Shown: positions 30,289 to 39,010, counted from the stretch's first letter. The stretch: 64,000 nt of DNA from CAWJJM01 sp963843275 (GCA_963843275.1 CAWJJM010000012.1:1364001-1428000); one strand, 5' to 3'. The notes: generated by a model from the sequence alone, not told the origin. A program made the numbers and translations.

Positions 30289-31692
30289 ATGCCGATCGTC
30301 CATCGCTTCCGCGCCGCGCTGCCGCCGGCCCGCCCGCCGGCCGTCTCGCTGGTCCTGGCGCTCGCCCTGGCGCTCCCGGCCACCGTCCCCGCCGCGGCGC
30401 AGCTCCCCGGCGCGCCGGCCACGCCCGGCGCGCAGGCCGAGCCGGCGGCGCCGGCGCCGCCGCAGGTGGAGGTCGCGACCTCGCCCGCCGAGGACCGCGC
30501 CATCGCCCAGCGCCTGCGCAGCATCTACGCCAGCGTCGACGGTCTCTCGGGCGTGGCGGTGGCGGTGGACTCGGGCGTCGTCCACCTGACCGGTGAGGCG
30601 GCCTCGGCGGAGGCGCGCGACCAGGCCGAGCGCATCGCGCGGCAGCTCCGCGGCGTCGTCGAGGTGCAGAACGACCTGCGCGAGGTGCGCAGCGTCGAGC
30701 GCCGCCTGCGCCCCGCGATGGCGAAGCTGCGCGACCGCCTGGCGACGGCGGTCGCCGCCCTGCCCCTGTTCGGCGTCGCGCTGGCCATCTTCCTGGTCTT
30801 CTGGCTCCTCGCCCGCGGCATCGCGGCCTGGGAGACGCCGTTCCGCCGGCTCATCCGCAACCGCTTCCTCGCCGACCTCTGGCGGCAGGCGATCGGCGCC
30901 CTGGTGCTGGTGGCGGGGGCGGTGCTCGCCCTCGAGGTGCTCGACGCCACCCGGCTGGTGGCCGCGGTGGCGGGCGCGGCCGGCCTCGCCGGCCTGGCGA
31001 TCGGCTTCGCCTTCCGCGACCTGGTCGAGAACTACATCGCCAGCGTGCTGCTCAGCCTGCGGCAGCCCTTCCTGCCCAACGACCACGTGGTCATCGAGGG
31101 GCAGGAGGGGCGGGTGGTGCGGCTGACCTCGCGCGCCACCGTCCTGATGACGCTCGACGGCAACCACGTCCGCATCCCCAACGCCGACGTGTTCAAAGGC
31201 GTCATCCTGAACTACACGCGCAACCCGCGACGCCGCTTCGACTTCACCGTCGGCGTCGCCACCGGGGTCGACCTCGCCGCCGCCCTGCGCCACGGGCTCG
31301 ACACCCTGGAGGGCATGGAGGGCGTGCTGGACGACCCGCCGCCCCAGGGCTGGATCGACACCCTGGCCGACTCCAGCGTGACGCTGCACTTCTTCGCCTG
31401 GATCGACCAGCGCGCCAGCGAGTGGGCCAAGGCGCGCAGCGAGGCGATCCGCCGCCTCAAGGAGGGCTTCGACGCCGCCGGCGTCGACATGCCGGCGCCG
31501 TGGATCAACGTGCGGATGGCCGCGGAAGGGGAAGGCGAGGCCGCCGCGGCGGAGGATCGGGAGGCCCCGGCGCCCCCCGCCGAGCCGGCCCTCGACATCT
31601 CCCGCGACACCCACCTCGACCGCGAGGTCGCCGAGGACCGCGCCGCCGCCCCCGGCGAAGACCTCCTCGACCCCCGGGCCCCCACCGAGTAG
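30289..31692 (+). CDS. MscS-family mechanosensitive channel with periplasmic BON domain
   Basis: 467 residues. Start ATG at 30289, with GGTGGA five bases upstream. A signal peptide (to about residue 38, ending in AAAQ) is followed by a Pro/Ala linker and a BON domain (DRAIAQRLRSIYASVDG ... GVVHLTGEAAS) at about 65-125. Three to four membrane helices follow, the last being the pore-lining helix AGLAGLAIGFAFRDLVENYI. The MscS beta domain (NDHVVIEGQEGRV, VRIPNADVFKGVILNYTRNP) and alpha-beta domain follow, with an acidic Ala-rich tail. Channels of this family release solutes on hypo-osmotic shock. It lies 56 nt after the AddA-like gene and may be read through from it. Confidence 0.9.
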   Translation: MPIVHRFRAALPPARPPAVSLVLALALALPATVPAAAQLPGAPATPGAQAEPAAPAPPQVEVATSPAEDRAIAQRLRSIYASVDGLSGVAVAVDSGVVHLTGEAASAEARDQAERIARQLRGVVEVQNDLREVRSVERRLRPAMAKLRDRLATAVAALPLFGVALAIFLVFWLLARGIAAWETPFRRLIRNRFLADLWRQAIGALVLVAGAVLALEVLDATRLVAAVAGAAGLAGLAIGFAFRDLVENYIASVLLSLRQPFLPNDHVVIEGQEGRVVRLTSRATVLMTLDGNHVRIPNADVFKGVILNYTRNPRRRFDFTVGVATGVDLAAALRHGLDTLEGMEGVLDDPPPQGWIDTLADSSVTLHFFAWIDQRASEWAKARSEAIRRLKEGFDAAGVDMPAPWINVRMAAEGEGEAAAAEDREAPAPPAEPALDISRDTHLDREVAEDRAAAPGEDLLDPRAPTE

Positions 31693-31708
31693 ACCCGAGG
31701 GCGGGCAC

Positions 31709-31730
31709 CCCGCGCGTGGCGTCGCGCGGG
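31709..31730. terminator. GC-rich hairpin between convergent genes
   Basis: CCCGCGCG (31709-31716) and CGCGCGGG (31723-31730) form an eight-pair stem with a six-base loop just after the MscS stop at 31692, between convergent genes. There is no T run, so it would be a structural 3' end or a Rho-linked site rather than a classical intrinsic terminator. The remaining 180 bases to the next gene hold nothing I recognise. Confidence 0.35.
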
Positions 31731-31909
31731 CGCACGACGCACCCGCCGCCGCGGAGACCCCTACCGGGTACGGCCGGCTACGGGATCAGGCCGTGGAGGT
31801 GGTACGGGCGTAAGGAGCGCGCAGGGAGCGCGAACGAGGCGACCATCCGGTCGCCGCAGGGAGAGCGAGCCAGCGCGACGCCGCAGGAGCGCCCGCATCC
31901 GCGCCCTGA

Positions 31910-32347
31910 TCAGAGGTTGCCGAAGAGGTCGTCGAACGCCGCCCGCGCCTCGTCCGGCGTGCGGGCCGCGGCCTCGGACTCGAACTCCATCACCTGCTTG
32001 GGAGCGAACAGCCCGCACTCGTTGCGCTTGCGCTTCTTGGCCACCGGCGCCTCGACCGGCTGCCGGCACTGGAAACGGGCGGAGGGATCGAAGTGCTGGC
32101 AGTTGACGCACGAGTGCAGGTCGGCGCCGCAGCCGGGGCAGGTCTGCTCGAGCTCGATGCCCGCCGACGACGCCACCCGGCGCCCGCAGTCGGCGCAGCG
32201 GAAGAGGGCCGTGTTCGGCGTGCCGAGGCCCCGCCCGCGCGGTCCCTCGCGGCGCGGTGGCGGAGTCTGCTGCCGCTCTCGCCGGCCGCCGCCCTCGTCG
32301 CGCCCCGAGTCCTGGTAGCCGCGCTGGCGGTATTTGCGATCAGACAT
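31910..32347 (-). CDS. Small cysteine-rich zinc-ribbon-like protein of unknown function
   Basis: 145 residues; ATG at 32347 with GGAGG eight bases upstream. The first 45 residues are Arg/Gln/Gly-rich and disordered. Then a two-knuckle ribbon is seen: FRCADCGRRVA and CPGCGADLHSC (Cys pairs about 20 residues apart), followed by CVNCQHFDPSARFQC, a second Cys cluster. The C-terminal part has KKRKRNECGLFAP and an acidic helix. The spacing suggests one or two structural zinc sites; a DNA or RNA role is possible but unproven. A TAGAAT -10 lies about 115 nt upstream of the ATG. Confidence 0.75.
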   Translation of the reverse strand: MSDRKYRQRGYQDSGRDEGGGRRERQQTPPPRREGPRGRGLGTPNTALFRCADCGRRVASSAGIELEQTCPGCGADLHSCVNCQHFDPSARFQCRQPVEAPVAKKRKRNECGLFAPKQVMEFESEAAARTPDEARAAFDDLFGNL

Positions 32348-32461
32348 GCGTAGCGTCCTCCACGTCGTTTGCATCAGCCGCGGTGCCGGCGCACTCCAGG
32401 CTCCGCGGGTCCCCGTCGGATGAGGGGCGGGAGCGGGCGATGCTCCCGGGAAGGTGCCCCT

Positions 32462-32467
32462 ATTCTA
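32462..32467 (-). promoter_or_regulatory. -10 hexamer TAGAAT, likely for the zinc-ribbon gene
   Basis: Minus-strand TAGAAT lies between the DegV-fusion gene and the zinc-ribbon gene and points at the latter, leaving a leader of about 105-110 nt. No -35 match is seen. Confidence 0.4.
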
Positions 32468-32498
32468 CGACATCCCGCCGCCGGGACGGGCGGCGGGG

Positions 32499-34337
32499 TC
32501 AATCCGCCGGCGGCGCCAGCAGCTCCAGCTCGTCCGCGGAGGGCTGGAACCACACCACCCCGACCGCCCCCGGACCGGCGTGGGTGCCCACCGTGGGTCC
32601 CATCTCCGACATCACCATCTCGGCCACGGTGAAGCGCTCCTCGATCAGCCCGCGCAGCCGGTCCGCCCACACCGGGGCGTTGGCGTGCGCCACCCCGGCG
32701 ATGACCGGCAGGCCGGGGTCGGCGCGCTCCGCCATCAGCTCGAGGATCCGCGGGTGGGCGGCCCGTCCCCCGCGCACCCGGTCGACCGGCATCACCTCGC
32801 CGCCGGTCACGCCCAGGATCGGCTTGATGCCGAGGAGCTTGCCCAGCCAGGCCCTGGCACCGCCGATGCGGCCGCCGCGGCGCAGGAAGTCCAGCGTATC
32901 GACGGCGAACAGCAACTCGAGCCGCGGGCGGATCGACTCGAGCCGCGCCGCCACCTCGCGGGCGGTGCGCCCGCGCGCCGCCAGGCGGGCGGCGAAGAGC
33001 GCCAGCAGGCCCAGGCCCAGGCTCACCGACCCGCTGTCGACGATCAGCAGCTCGGACGCCGGGCCGCGGCCGCCGCCGGCGCGCGCCCGCACCTCGTCGG
33101 CCGCCTGCCGCGCGTGGACGACGGTCTGCGACATCTTCTCCGACAGGTGCACCGAGACGACGTCGCGCCGCGCCAGCAGCTCCCGGTAGCGGAGCAGGAA
33201 CTCGGACTCGTCCGGCGGCGCGGTCACCGGGTGCTCCGGGCGCTCGAGCAGCAGCTCGTAGAAGCGCTTGGGGCGCAGGTCGACGCCGTCGTGGAACGCG
33301 GCCTGCCCGAAGGCCACCGACAGGGGAACCACCTGGATGCCGTGCGCCCGCGCCAGCTCGACGGGCAGGTCGGCCGACGAGTCGGTCACCACGTAGAGGG
33401 CGGCCGCGGGCTCGGCGAGCTCCAGCAGGTCGCGCCCGACGAGCGACTCGACCGTCGCCAGCACCTCGCCGTCGCTCTGGGTCAGCCGGTCGAGCACGGC
33501 GCCGGCGGTGGCGCCGCGCTGCGCGAGCTCGAGGATCTGCTGCTCGAGCGGCGTGAAGGAGGTCCCGAAGAAGGCCGGTCCCAGGCGGACCTCGAGGCGG
33601 GCGCGCGGGTGCGGCGACTCGCCGCGCGAGGCGTCCTCGAGGGCCTCGAGGACGAGCTCCTCGACCCGCCGCTCGAGGGCCTCGTGCACCGCGGGCAGGG
33701 CCACCTGCCCGGGGCGCACGTGGAAGCCACCCTGGTGCAGCCGGGCCAGCCGGTGGAGCGCCTTGCGCCCACCCACCGCGAGCCCCTCCGCGCCGCCGAG
33801 CGCCGCCGCCCGCGCCGCGACCATCTCACCGCGCTCGAAGTCGACGCTGCCCGCCGCGAGCTCCAGGGTGCCGCTGAAGCGCGCCGCGTGCAGCCGCCGC
33901 ACCAGCTCGAGCAGCGGCGACTGCCCGAGGTCGCCGACCAGCGACTCGACCTGCGGGTCGGTCTCGACACCGACCTCGTGGCCGAGCAGGACGAGGCGGA
34001 TCTTCCGCACCACCGCGTCGTCGTCCAGGCCGTCCACCGCCACCCGGCGGACGGTCGGCGGCAGGGTCGCCTCGTCCTCGCCACCGCGGCCCAGCAGCAC
34101 CAGCGAGCGCCCCCCGTCGCCGGCCTCCTCCCAGCGCGACACGATGGCGCCGTCCCCGTAGCCGGGGAGGTCCGCCGAGGCGACCACCACCGTCGGACCG
34201 AGACCCGCCGTGTAGCGCTCCCCCTCCTCCAGCGTCACCGCGGGCACCACCTCGTAGCCGTAGCGGGCGAGGCCCACCGAGAGCTCCTTGCGCAGGCGCG
34301 CGTCGGGCTCGACGAAGACGACGGCAGGACGGGACAT
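32499..34337 (-). CDS. Pseudo-receiver + DUF4388 (PATAN) + DegV fusion protein
   Basis: 612 residues. Residues 1-125 are a receiver-like fold (VVFVEPDARLRKELSVGL), but the phospho-acceptor position is Ser (VVVASADLPGYGD), so it should not be phosphorylated normally. Residues about 140-260 match DUF4388/PATAN (LGQSPLLELVRRLHAARFSGTLEL, then VDFERGEMVAARA). A winged-helix-like linker (TPLEQQILELAQRG) follows, then residues about 325-605 are a complete DegV/EDD domain: YVVTDSSADLP, HLSEKMSQTVVHA, DTLDFLRRGGRIGG and KPILGVTGGEV. DegV (FakB-type) proteins bind fatty acids for phosphorylation by FakA. The fusion implies lipid sensing linked to a signalling module. TAGACT sits nine bases from the ATG, so it is probably leaderless. 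Confidence 0.88.
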   Translation of the reverse strand: MSRPAVVFVEPDARLRKELSVGLARYGYEVVPAVTLEEGERYTAGLGPTVVVASADLPGYGDGAIVSRWEEAGDGGRSLVLLGRGGEDEATLPPTVRRVAVDGLDDDAVVRKIRLVLLGHEVGVETDPQVESLVGDLGQSPLLELVRRLHAARFSGTLELAAGSVDFERGEMVAARAAALGGAEGLAVGGRKALHRLARLHQGGFHVRPGQVALPAVHEALERRVEELVLEALEDASRGESPHPRARLEVRLGPAFFGTSFTPLEQQILELAQRGATAGAVLDRLTQSDGEVLATVESLVGRDLLELAEPAAALYVVTDSSADLPVELARAHGIQVVPLSVAFGQAAFHDGVDLRPKRFYELLLERPEHPVTAPPDESEFLLRYRELLARRDVVSVHLSEKMSQTVVHARQAADEVRARAGGGRGPASELLIVDSGSVSLGLGLLALFAARLAARGRTAREVAARLESIRPRLELLFAVDTLDFLRRGGRIGGARAWLGKLLGIKPILGVTGGEVMPVDRVRGGRAAHPRILELMAERADPGLPVIAGVAHANAPVWADRLRGLIEERFTVAEMVMSEMGPTVGTHAGPGAVGVVWFQPSADELELLAPPAD

Positions 34338-34346
34338 CGGCCCCAG

Positions 34347-34352
34347 AGTCTA
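34347..34352 (-). promoter_or_regulatory. -10 hexamer TAGACT before the DegV-fusion gene
   Basis: Minus-strand GCTAGACT, nine bases before the ATG at 34337, with no ribosome site between. It is the third copy of this octamer. Confidence 0.5.
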
Positions 34353-34394
34353 GCCCAGGCTCCGCCGCGGCGCCTCCCCCCGCGGCGAGGGCGC

Positions 34395-35159
34395 TCAGCC
34401 CGACGCTGTGCCGTTCGCCGGCGTCTCGAACTCGGTGATCACCGGCAGGTGGTCGCTGGCGACCCGGGACACCTGGAGCCGGCAGCGGTGCACGTGGACG
34501 AGCTCGAGGCCGCGGAAGTAGATGCGGTCGAGCCCGCCCTGCGGTGAGAACGAGGGGTAGGTGCGGAGGACGGCGTTCCAGCCGCCGCGCAGGTCGGTGG
34601 CGTTGCGGAAGCCGAGCGCCTCGACGAAGATCGGCCGCAACCGCGAGCGCCAGTCGTTGAAGTCGCCCCCCACCAGGCAGGACTGCCCGTCCGCCAGGTC
34701 GGCGAACTCGCGGCTGCGCACCAGCACCCCGACCTGCTTCTCGCGCTCCCGCGCCGACAGCCCGAGGTGGAGGTTGAAGACCTCGAGCAGGGCGCCCTCG
34801 CCGCCGCCGTCATCGACCCGGAGCGTGGTGTGCTGGCAGCCGCGGCGCTTGTGGCGCCCGATCGTCAGGTCGATGTTGCGCTCGCGGACGATCGGGTGCC
34901 GCGACAGGGTGGCGTTGCCGTACCACCCCTTGCGCAGGCTGACGTTGTGACCCAGCGCGTAGTGCGGGTAGCCGGCGGCTTCGGCGATCTCCCGCGCCAG
35001 GTTGAGCTCGCGCGACCGCGGCACCCCCTCGTCGACCTCCTGCAGCAGGGCGACGTCGGCGTCGTGGTGCCGCAGCACGTCCACCACCCGCTCCGGGCGG
35101 AAGCGCCGGTCGACGCCGATGCAGCGGTGGATGTTGTAGGTGAGGACGCGCACCCGCAC
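34395..35159 (-). CDS. Endonuclease/exonuclease/phosphatase-family hydrolase
   Basis: 254 residues, one EEP domain of DNase I/Mg-dependent phosphodiesterase type. Motifs in order: LTYNIHRCIGVDRR, ALLQEVDEG (catalytic Glu), YGNATLSRHP, NLHLGLSAREREKQ, GGDFNDWRS (Asp/Asn) and SDHLPVITEF (catalytic Asp-His). No signal peptide, so it is likely cytoplasmic. The family covers nucleases, phosphoinositide-like and sphingomyelin phosphodiesterases; the substrate cannot be told from sequence. It lies 7 nt after the YccF gene and is probably co-transcribed with it. Confidence 0.9.
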   Translation of the reverse strand: MRVRVLTYNIHRCIGVDRRFRPERVVDVLRHHDADVALLQEVDEGVPRSRELNLAREIAEAAGYPHYALGHNVSLRKGWYGNATLSRHPIVRERNIDLTIGRHKRRGCQHTTLRVDDGGGEGALLEVFNLHLGLSAREREKQVGVLVRSREFADLADGQSCLVGGDFNDWRSRLRPIFVEALGFRNATDLRGGWNAVLRTYPSFSPQGGLDRIYFRGLELVHVHRCRLQVSRVASDHLPVITEFETPANGTASG

Positions 35160-35166
35160 GGCACCG

Positions 35167-35556
35167 TCAGCCGTCCCGCTCCTCCACCGCCACCAGGTTG
35201 CGCCCGAAGGGCATCAGCGACAGCGGGATGAGCTTGAGGTGCTGCTTCGCGAACGGGATGCCGACCAGGGTGAGGGCCAGCAGCACCGCGCTGGCCAGGT
35301 GCGCCAACGCGATCTCCCACCCGAACAGCACCAGCCACACGACGTTGAACACGACCCGCAGGCAACCCCCCGCCCCGGGCCGCTCGACGACCTCCTTCCC
35401 GAACGGCGCAAAGCTCGCCATCCCGAGCTTGATCGTCTGGATCCCGAACGGAATGCCGACCAGCGTCAGGCAGAGCCCGAGGCCGCCGAGGATGTATCCG
35501 AGGCCGACGACGAGGCCCCCGAAGATGAGCCACAGGATGTTGCCGAGCAGGGACAT
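35167..35556 (-). CDS. yccF: YccF-family inner-membrane protein
   Basis: 129 residues with two copies of the YccF domain. Each has a glycine-rich hydrophobic helix pair and the signature LTLVGIPFGIQTIKL / LTLVGIPFAKQHLKL, followed by PFGK or PFGR. Four membrane helices are expected. The function of YccF proteins is not established. GGAGG lies 7 nt before the ATG at 35556, and a TAGAAT -10 lies 18 nt upstream of the ATG. Confidence 0.92.
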   Translation of the reverse strand: MSLLGNILWLIFGGLVVGLGYILGGLGLCLTLVGIPFGIQTIKLGMASFAPFGKEVVERPGAGGCLRVVFNVVWLVLFGWEIALAHLASAVLLALTLVGIPFAKQHLKLIPLSLMPFGRNLVAVEERDG

Positions 35557-35574
35557 GGTTCCACCTCCGCGGGT

Positions 35575-35580
35575 ATTCTA
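35575..35580 (-). promoter_or_regulatory. -10 hexamer TAGAAT for yccF and the EEP hydrolase
   Basis: Minus-strand TAGAAT, 18 nt before the yccF ATG. A GGAGG ribosome site lies between, so this transcript has a short leader. Confidence 0.55.
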
Positions 35581-35635
35581 AGCGCGTGCCAGCGGGGGGG
35601 CAGGGACGCCCCCGATCGGGCGCGAGGTGTCGCGG

Positions 35636-36625
35636 TCAGTGCATCCCGCCCCGTAGCTGCGACCGCACGCGGTCGACGGCGCGCGCCGTCACCCCGCGCC
35701 CCCGCCGGTCCTCCGCCATCGCCGCCAGCGCCTCCTTCCACCGCTCGACGATCCGCTCCGGTCGCAGCGCCTCGGCCCGTTTGCGCCCGTGCTCCACCAT
35801 CGACCGGTACAGCCGTGGCTCGTCGCGGAGCCGGCGGAGCGCCGCCAGCGCCTCCTCGGGGGTCGACACCTCCAGGTAGTCGAGGTCCGAGCGGCGCATC
35901 TCGCGGAAGGCGATCTCGGGGCCGAGGAGGCAGGGGACGCCGGCGAACCAGGCGTTGTAGAGCTTGGTGGCCGGCTTGCGGGGGTAGGGGGTGCCGGCGG
36001 GCGGGCGGACGGCGAGGACCGCGTCGACGCTGCGGTAGTCGGCCCAGTCGGGGGGTTCGCCACCGCCGCGGTAGTCCTCGTAGCGGGTGGCGTCGACGCG
36101 CCAGCGCAGGCCCTCGGCGGCGAGGCGCGCCGCCCAGGAGGGGTCGCGGAAGGCCGGCGCGAGGTTGCGCTCGAAGCCCTTGAAGACGACGTTTTCGACG
36201 CGATCGCCGCGCTCCGGATCCCGCGGCACCAGGGCGGGCTGCGGCCAGTGCGGGACGAAGTGGCGGCGCCCGCCGGCCGCGACCCGGTTCTGCACCACCT
36301 CGAAGTCGGCCTGCCAGACCCGGTGCCGGTCGCCGCGCACGCACACCAGGACCAGGTCGCGCCGTCCCGCCGTCCGCCGCCCCACCGCCCGGCGGTCGCC
36401 GGCGTGGTAGACGATCCAGCCGGCATCCGGCGGCGGCTCCGCGGCGAGCTCCACCGACTCGCCGGCGCGGTGCAGCCGCAGGTAGGTCTGCAGGATCCAG
36501 GCGTGCTCGCCGTGGACGAAGGGGGCGCTGTCGCGGTCGGGGTCGGCCCGGCGCAGCGCCTCGAGGTCCGCCGCGGCCGGCAGCAGGAAGGTCAGCGGGG
36601 CGGGAAGCTGGTACGGGTCTTCCAT
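35636..36625 (-). CDS. Glycosyltransferase-like protein (GT-B fold)
   Basis: 329 residues. The C-terminal half is like the nucleotide-sugar domain of GT-B glycosyltransferases: SVDAVLAVRPPAGTPYPRKPATKLYNAWFAGVPCLLGPEIAFRE (described here in pieces as the K-P-A-T-K-L motif, the A-G-V-P-C turn and the acidic E-I-A-F segment), then a helical EEALAALRRLRDEPRLYRSMVEHGRKRAE tail with the familiar ...H-G-R-K-R-A... end. The N-terminal half is less conserved. No membrane helix. The acceptor and sugar are unknown and there is no surface-polysaccharide cluster nearby. Family assignment is moderate. Confidence 0.6.
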   Translation of the reverse strand: MEDPYQLPAPLTFLLPAAADLEALRRADPDRDSAPFVHGEHAWILQTYLRLHRAGESVELAAEPPPDAGWIVYHAGDRRAVGRRTAGRRDLVLVCVRGDRHRVWQADFEVVQNRVAAGGRRHFVPHWPQPALVPRDPERGDRVENVVFKGFERNLAPAFRDPSWAARLAAEGLRWRVDATRYEDYRGGGEPPDWADYRSVDAVLAVRPPAGTPYPRKPATKLYNAWFAGVPCLLGPEIAFREMRRSDLDYLEVSTPEEALAALRRLRDEPRLYRSMVEHGRKRAEALRPERIVERWKEALAAMAEDRRGRGVTARAVDRVRSQLRGGMH

Positions 36626-36676
36626 GCTGGGCGGGCGACGATCGGGTCGGGGCGAGGCGAACCGGCAAGGGTGGTC

Positions 36677-36682
36677 TAGAAT
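36677..36682 (+). promoter_or_regulatory. -10 hexamer TAGAAT for the DUF2007 gene
   Basis: TAGAAT ends 19 nt before the chosen ATG at 36702, which has GGAG six bases upstream, so the leader would be only about 13 nt. It overlaps the ATG at 36681, which argues against that earlier start. Confidence 0.55.
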
Positions 36683-36701
36683 GGCGCGACGACGGAGACG
36701 A

Positions 36702-37109
36702 ATGGTCGAACTCTACTCCCCCCGTAGCGAGATGGAGCTCCTGATGCTACGGAGCATCCTGGAGGACGCGGGGCTGCGCTATTTCGTGCGCAACGACACC
36801 TTCGGCTCGCTCTACATGAGCCCGTATGTCGAGGCGTACAACCGGAAGACGCTCTACGTCCCGGCGCACGAGCTCGACGAGGCGGCGGCGCTGCTCGGCG
36901 AGTTCTTCCAGCGCACCGGCGACCCGCCGCCGGCCCCGCCCGAGGAGCCACCGGGGCTGTTCGGACGCCTGCTCGTGCGCCTGGCCGGCTGGCTCGGGGA
37001 GCGCCCCGACGCGTCGCGGCCGTCGCTGCGGGTGATCCGCAACGAGCGCCCGCTGCCGCCGCCGCGGCGCGCCCGCGAGCGGCCCCCGCTACGCCTGATC
37101 CGCTCCTGA
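36702..37109 (+). CDS. DUF2007-domain protein
   Basis: 135 residues from ATG 36702. This start is chosen over ATG 36681 because a -10 overlaps the latter and GGAG precedes the former. Residues 1-65 are DUF2007 (putative signal-transducing fold): VELYSPRSEMELLMLRSILE, YFVRNDTFGSLYMSP and LYVPAHELDEAAALL. The C-terminal half is Pro/Arg-rich, with one amphipathic segment (LFGRLLVRLAGWLGE), and ends in basic repeats. Related domains occur in small ferredoxin-like regulatory proteins; the function is unknown. It lies 41 nt before the AarF-family gene on the same strand. Confidence 0.75.
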   Translation: MVELYSPRSEMELLMLRSILEDAGLRYFVRNDTFGSLYMSPYVEAYNRKTLYVPAHELDEAAALLGEFFQRTGDPPPAPPEEPPGLFGRLLVRLAGWLGERPDASRPSLRVIRNERPLPPPRRARERPPLRLIRS

Positions 37110-37150
37110 TCCGCCGCCGCCGGCGGGGCCGCGGGGGCGGCCGTCCCCCT

Positions 37151-38941
37151 GTGGTATCGAGCCAGCGACCCCCGCCCCCCGTGCGCCCCACCCCCCGCCA
37201 TCCGCCCTCCGCAGCTCCGGCCACGCTGCCGCCGCTGGTGGCGGCCGACGAGGAGCGCCACCTGATCGACTTCCGGCGCTACCGCAAGCTCCGCTGGTTC
37301 GTCGCCAAGACCTTCCTGCAGGCCTTCGTCCAGGACGTGGTGCTGTCGCGCCCCGGGCTGCGCTGGGCGCGCCGCGCGCCGCTGCCGCGCTGGCAGGAGG
37401 TGGCCCGGCGCTACCGCGCCCTGGCGGTCGAGATGGGCGGGGTGCTGATCAAGCTCGGCCAGTTCCTGTCGATCCGCGTCGACCTCCTGCCGCCCGAGGT
37501 CACCCGCGAGCTCCAGGGGCTGCAGGACGAGGTACCGGCCGAGGACTACGACGCCGTGGTCGCCCAGGTCGAGGAGGACTTCGGCCGGCCGCTCGGCGAG
37601 GTGTTCGCGCGCTTCGAGCGGCGGCCGCTGGGCTCGGCCTCCCTGGCCCAGGTCCACGCCGCCCGGCTCCCCGACGGGCCCGGCCCGGACGCCGGCGCCG
37701 AGGTGGTGGTGAAGGTCCTGCGGCCGGGGATCCGCACCGTGGTCGAGACCGACCTCGCCGCCATCCGGCTGGCCATCCGCCTGCTCAAGCCGTGGCGGCG
37801 CATCCGCCGCCGCGTCGATCTCGACCTGCTGGCCGACGAGATCACCTCGACGACCCGCGCCGAGCTCGACCTCGCGGCGGAGGGGCGCAACGCCGAGCGC
37901 TTCGCCCGCGACTTCGCCGACGACCCGCGGGCGGTGATCCCCCGGGTCTACTGGGAGGTGTCGGCCGAGCGCACGCTGACCCTCGAGAACGTGGCCTACC
38001 TCAAGATCGCCGACCACGCCGCCATCGACCGCGCCGGGATCTCGCGCGCCGAGGTGGCGAAGGTCCTCTACCGCCTCTACATGCGGCAGATCTTCGTCCA
38101 CGACTTCGTCCACGCCGACCCGCACCCGGGCAACCTCTTCGTCCAGCCGCTCGAGCCGGGCGACGACGACGCCGGGGAGGGCCGCCCGTTCCGGATCGTC
38201 TTCGTCGACTTCGGGATGGTGGCGGCGATCCCGCAGCGCCTCCGCGCGGCGCTTCGCGAGTACCTCTACGGCCTCGGCACCCGCGACGCCGAGCGCGTGG
38301 TGCACGCCTACCAGGCCGCCGGCGTGCTGCTCCCGGGCGCCGACCTGCGGCGGCTGATCGAGGTGCACGAGGACCTCTTCCAGCGCTTCTGGGGCGTGCG
38401 GATCGGCGAGCTGCGCGACGTGGCTCTGGCGGAGGCCCGCTACTTCCTGCGCGAGTACCGCGACCTGCTCTTCGAGCTGCCCTTCCAGGTGCAGGTGGAG
38501 CTGCTCTTCGTCTCCCGCGCCGTCGGCCTGCTCGCCGGCATCACCACCAGCCTCGACCCCGCCTTCGACCCGTGGGCCGAGACGCTCCCCTTCGCCGAGA
38601 CGCTGGCCGCCGAGGAGCTCTCCCCCACCCTCACCGGCTGGCTGCGCCTGCTGACCGAGCAGGCGGCGATCGCGGCACGGCTGCCGGAGCGCCTCGAGCG
38701 CACCCTCGTCCGCGCCGAACGCGGCACCCTGTCGCTGCAGATGTCGCTGCCGCCCGACGTGCGCCGCAACCTCGACCGCCTCGAGCGCCTCACCCACCGG
38801 CTGACCTGGAGCCTCCCCGCCGCCGCGCTCCTCCTCGGCGGCGCCGTGCTGCGCGCGGCCCATCCCGCCGATCCGCTGGTGCCGTGGCTCCTGGGCGGCG
38901 CGGGCGCGGCCTTCCTCTACGGCCTCTTCCGCGGCCGCTGA
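37151..38941 (+). CDS. AarF/ABC1/UbiB-family atypical kinase
   Basis: 596 residues from GTG 37151 (GTG 37181 is a possible alternative). Hallmarks: the KxGQ motif in LIKLGQFLSIRVDLLP, the Ala-rich loop PLGSASLAQVHAA, the catalytic-loop analogue HADPHPGNLF and the DFG-like VDFGMVAAIP. Two hydrophobic helices at the C-terminus (AAALLLGGAVLRAA; WLLGGAGAAFLYGLF) anchor it to the membrane, as in UbiB. Family members are ATPases needed for ubiquinone or other prenyl-lipid metabolism. The neighbouring, convergent geranylgeranyl-reductase-like gene also acts on prenyl lipids, which supports an isoprenoid-quinone context, but no ubi or men genes are present here. Confidence 0.92.
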   Translation: MVSSQRPPPPVRPTPRHPPSAAPATLPPLVAADEERHLIDFRRYRKLRWFVAKTFLQAFVQDVVLSRPGLRWARRAPLPRWQEVARRYRALAVEMGGVLIKLGQFLSIRVDLLPPEVTRELQGLQDEVPAEDYDAVVAQVEEDFGRPLGEVFARFERRPLGSASLAQVHAARLPDGPGPDAGAEVVVKVLRPGIRTVVETDLAAIRLAIRLLKPWRRIRRRVDLDLLADEITSTTRAELDLAAEGRNAERFARDFADDPRAVIPRVYWEVSAERTLTLENVAYLKIADHAAIDRAGISRAEVAKVLYRLYMRQIFVHDFVHADPHPGNLFVQPLEPGDDDAGEGRPFRIVFVDFGMVAAIPQRLRAALREYLYGLGTRDAERVVHAYQAAGVLLPGADLRRLIEVHEDLFQRFWGVRIGELRDVALAEARYFLREYRDLLFELPFQVQVELLFVSRAVGLLAGITTSLDPAFDPWAETLPFAETLAAEELSPTLTGWLRLLTEQAAIAARLPERLERTLVRAERGTLSLQMSLPPDVRRNLDRLERLTHRLTWSLPAAALLLGGAVLRAAHPADPLVPWLLGGAGAAFLYGLFRGR

Positions 38942-39010
38942 GGGCGGCTGCGGGGGGATCCGCGGCGTCGCCCCGGTCGGGCGACGGTGTACCCCTTCGG
39001 GGAGCTCGTT

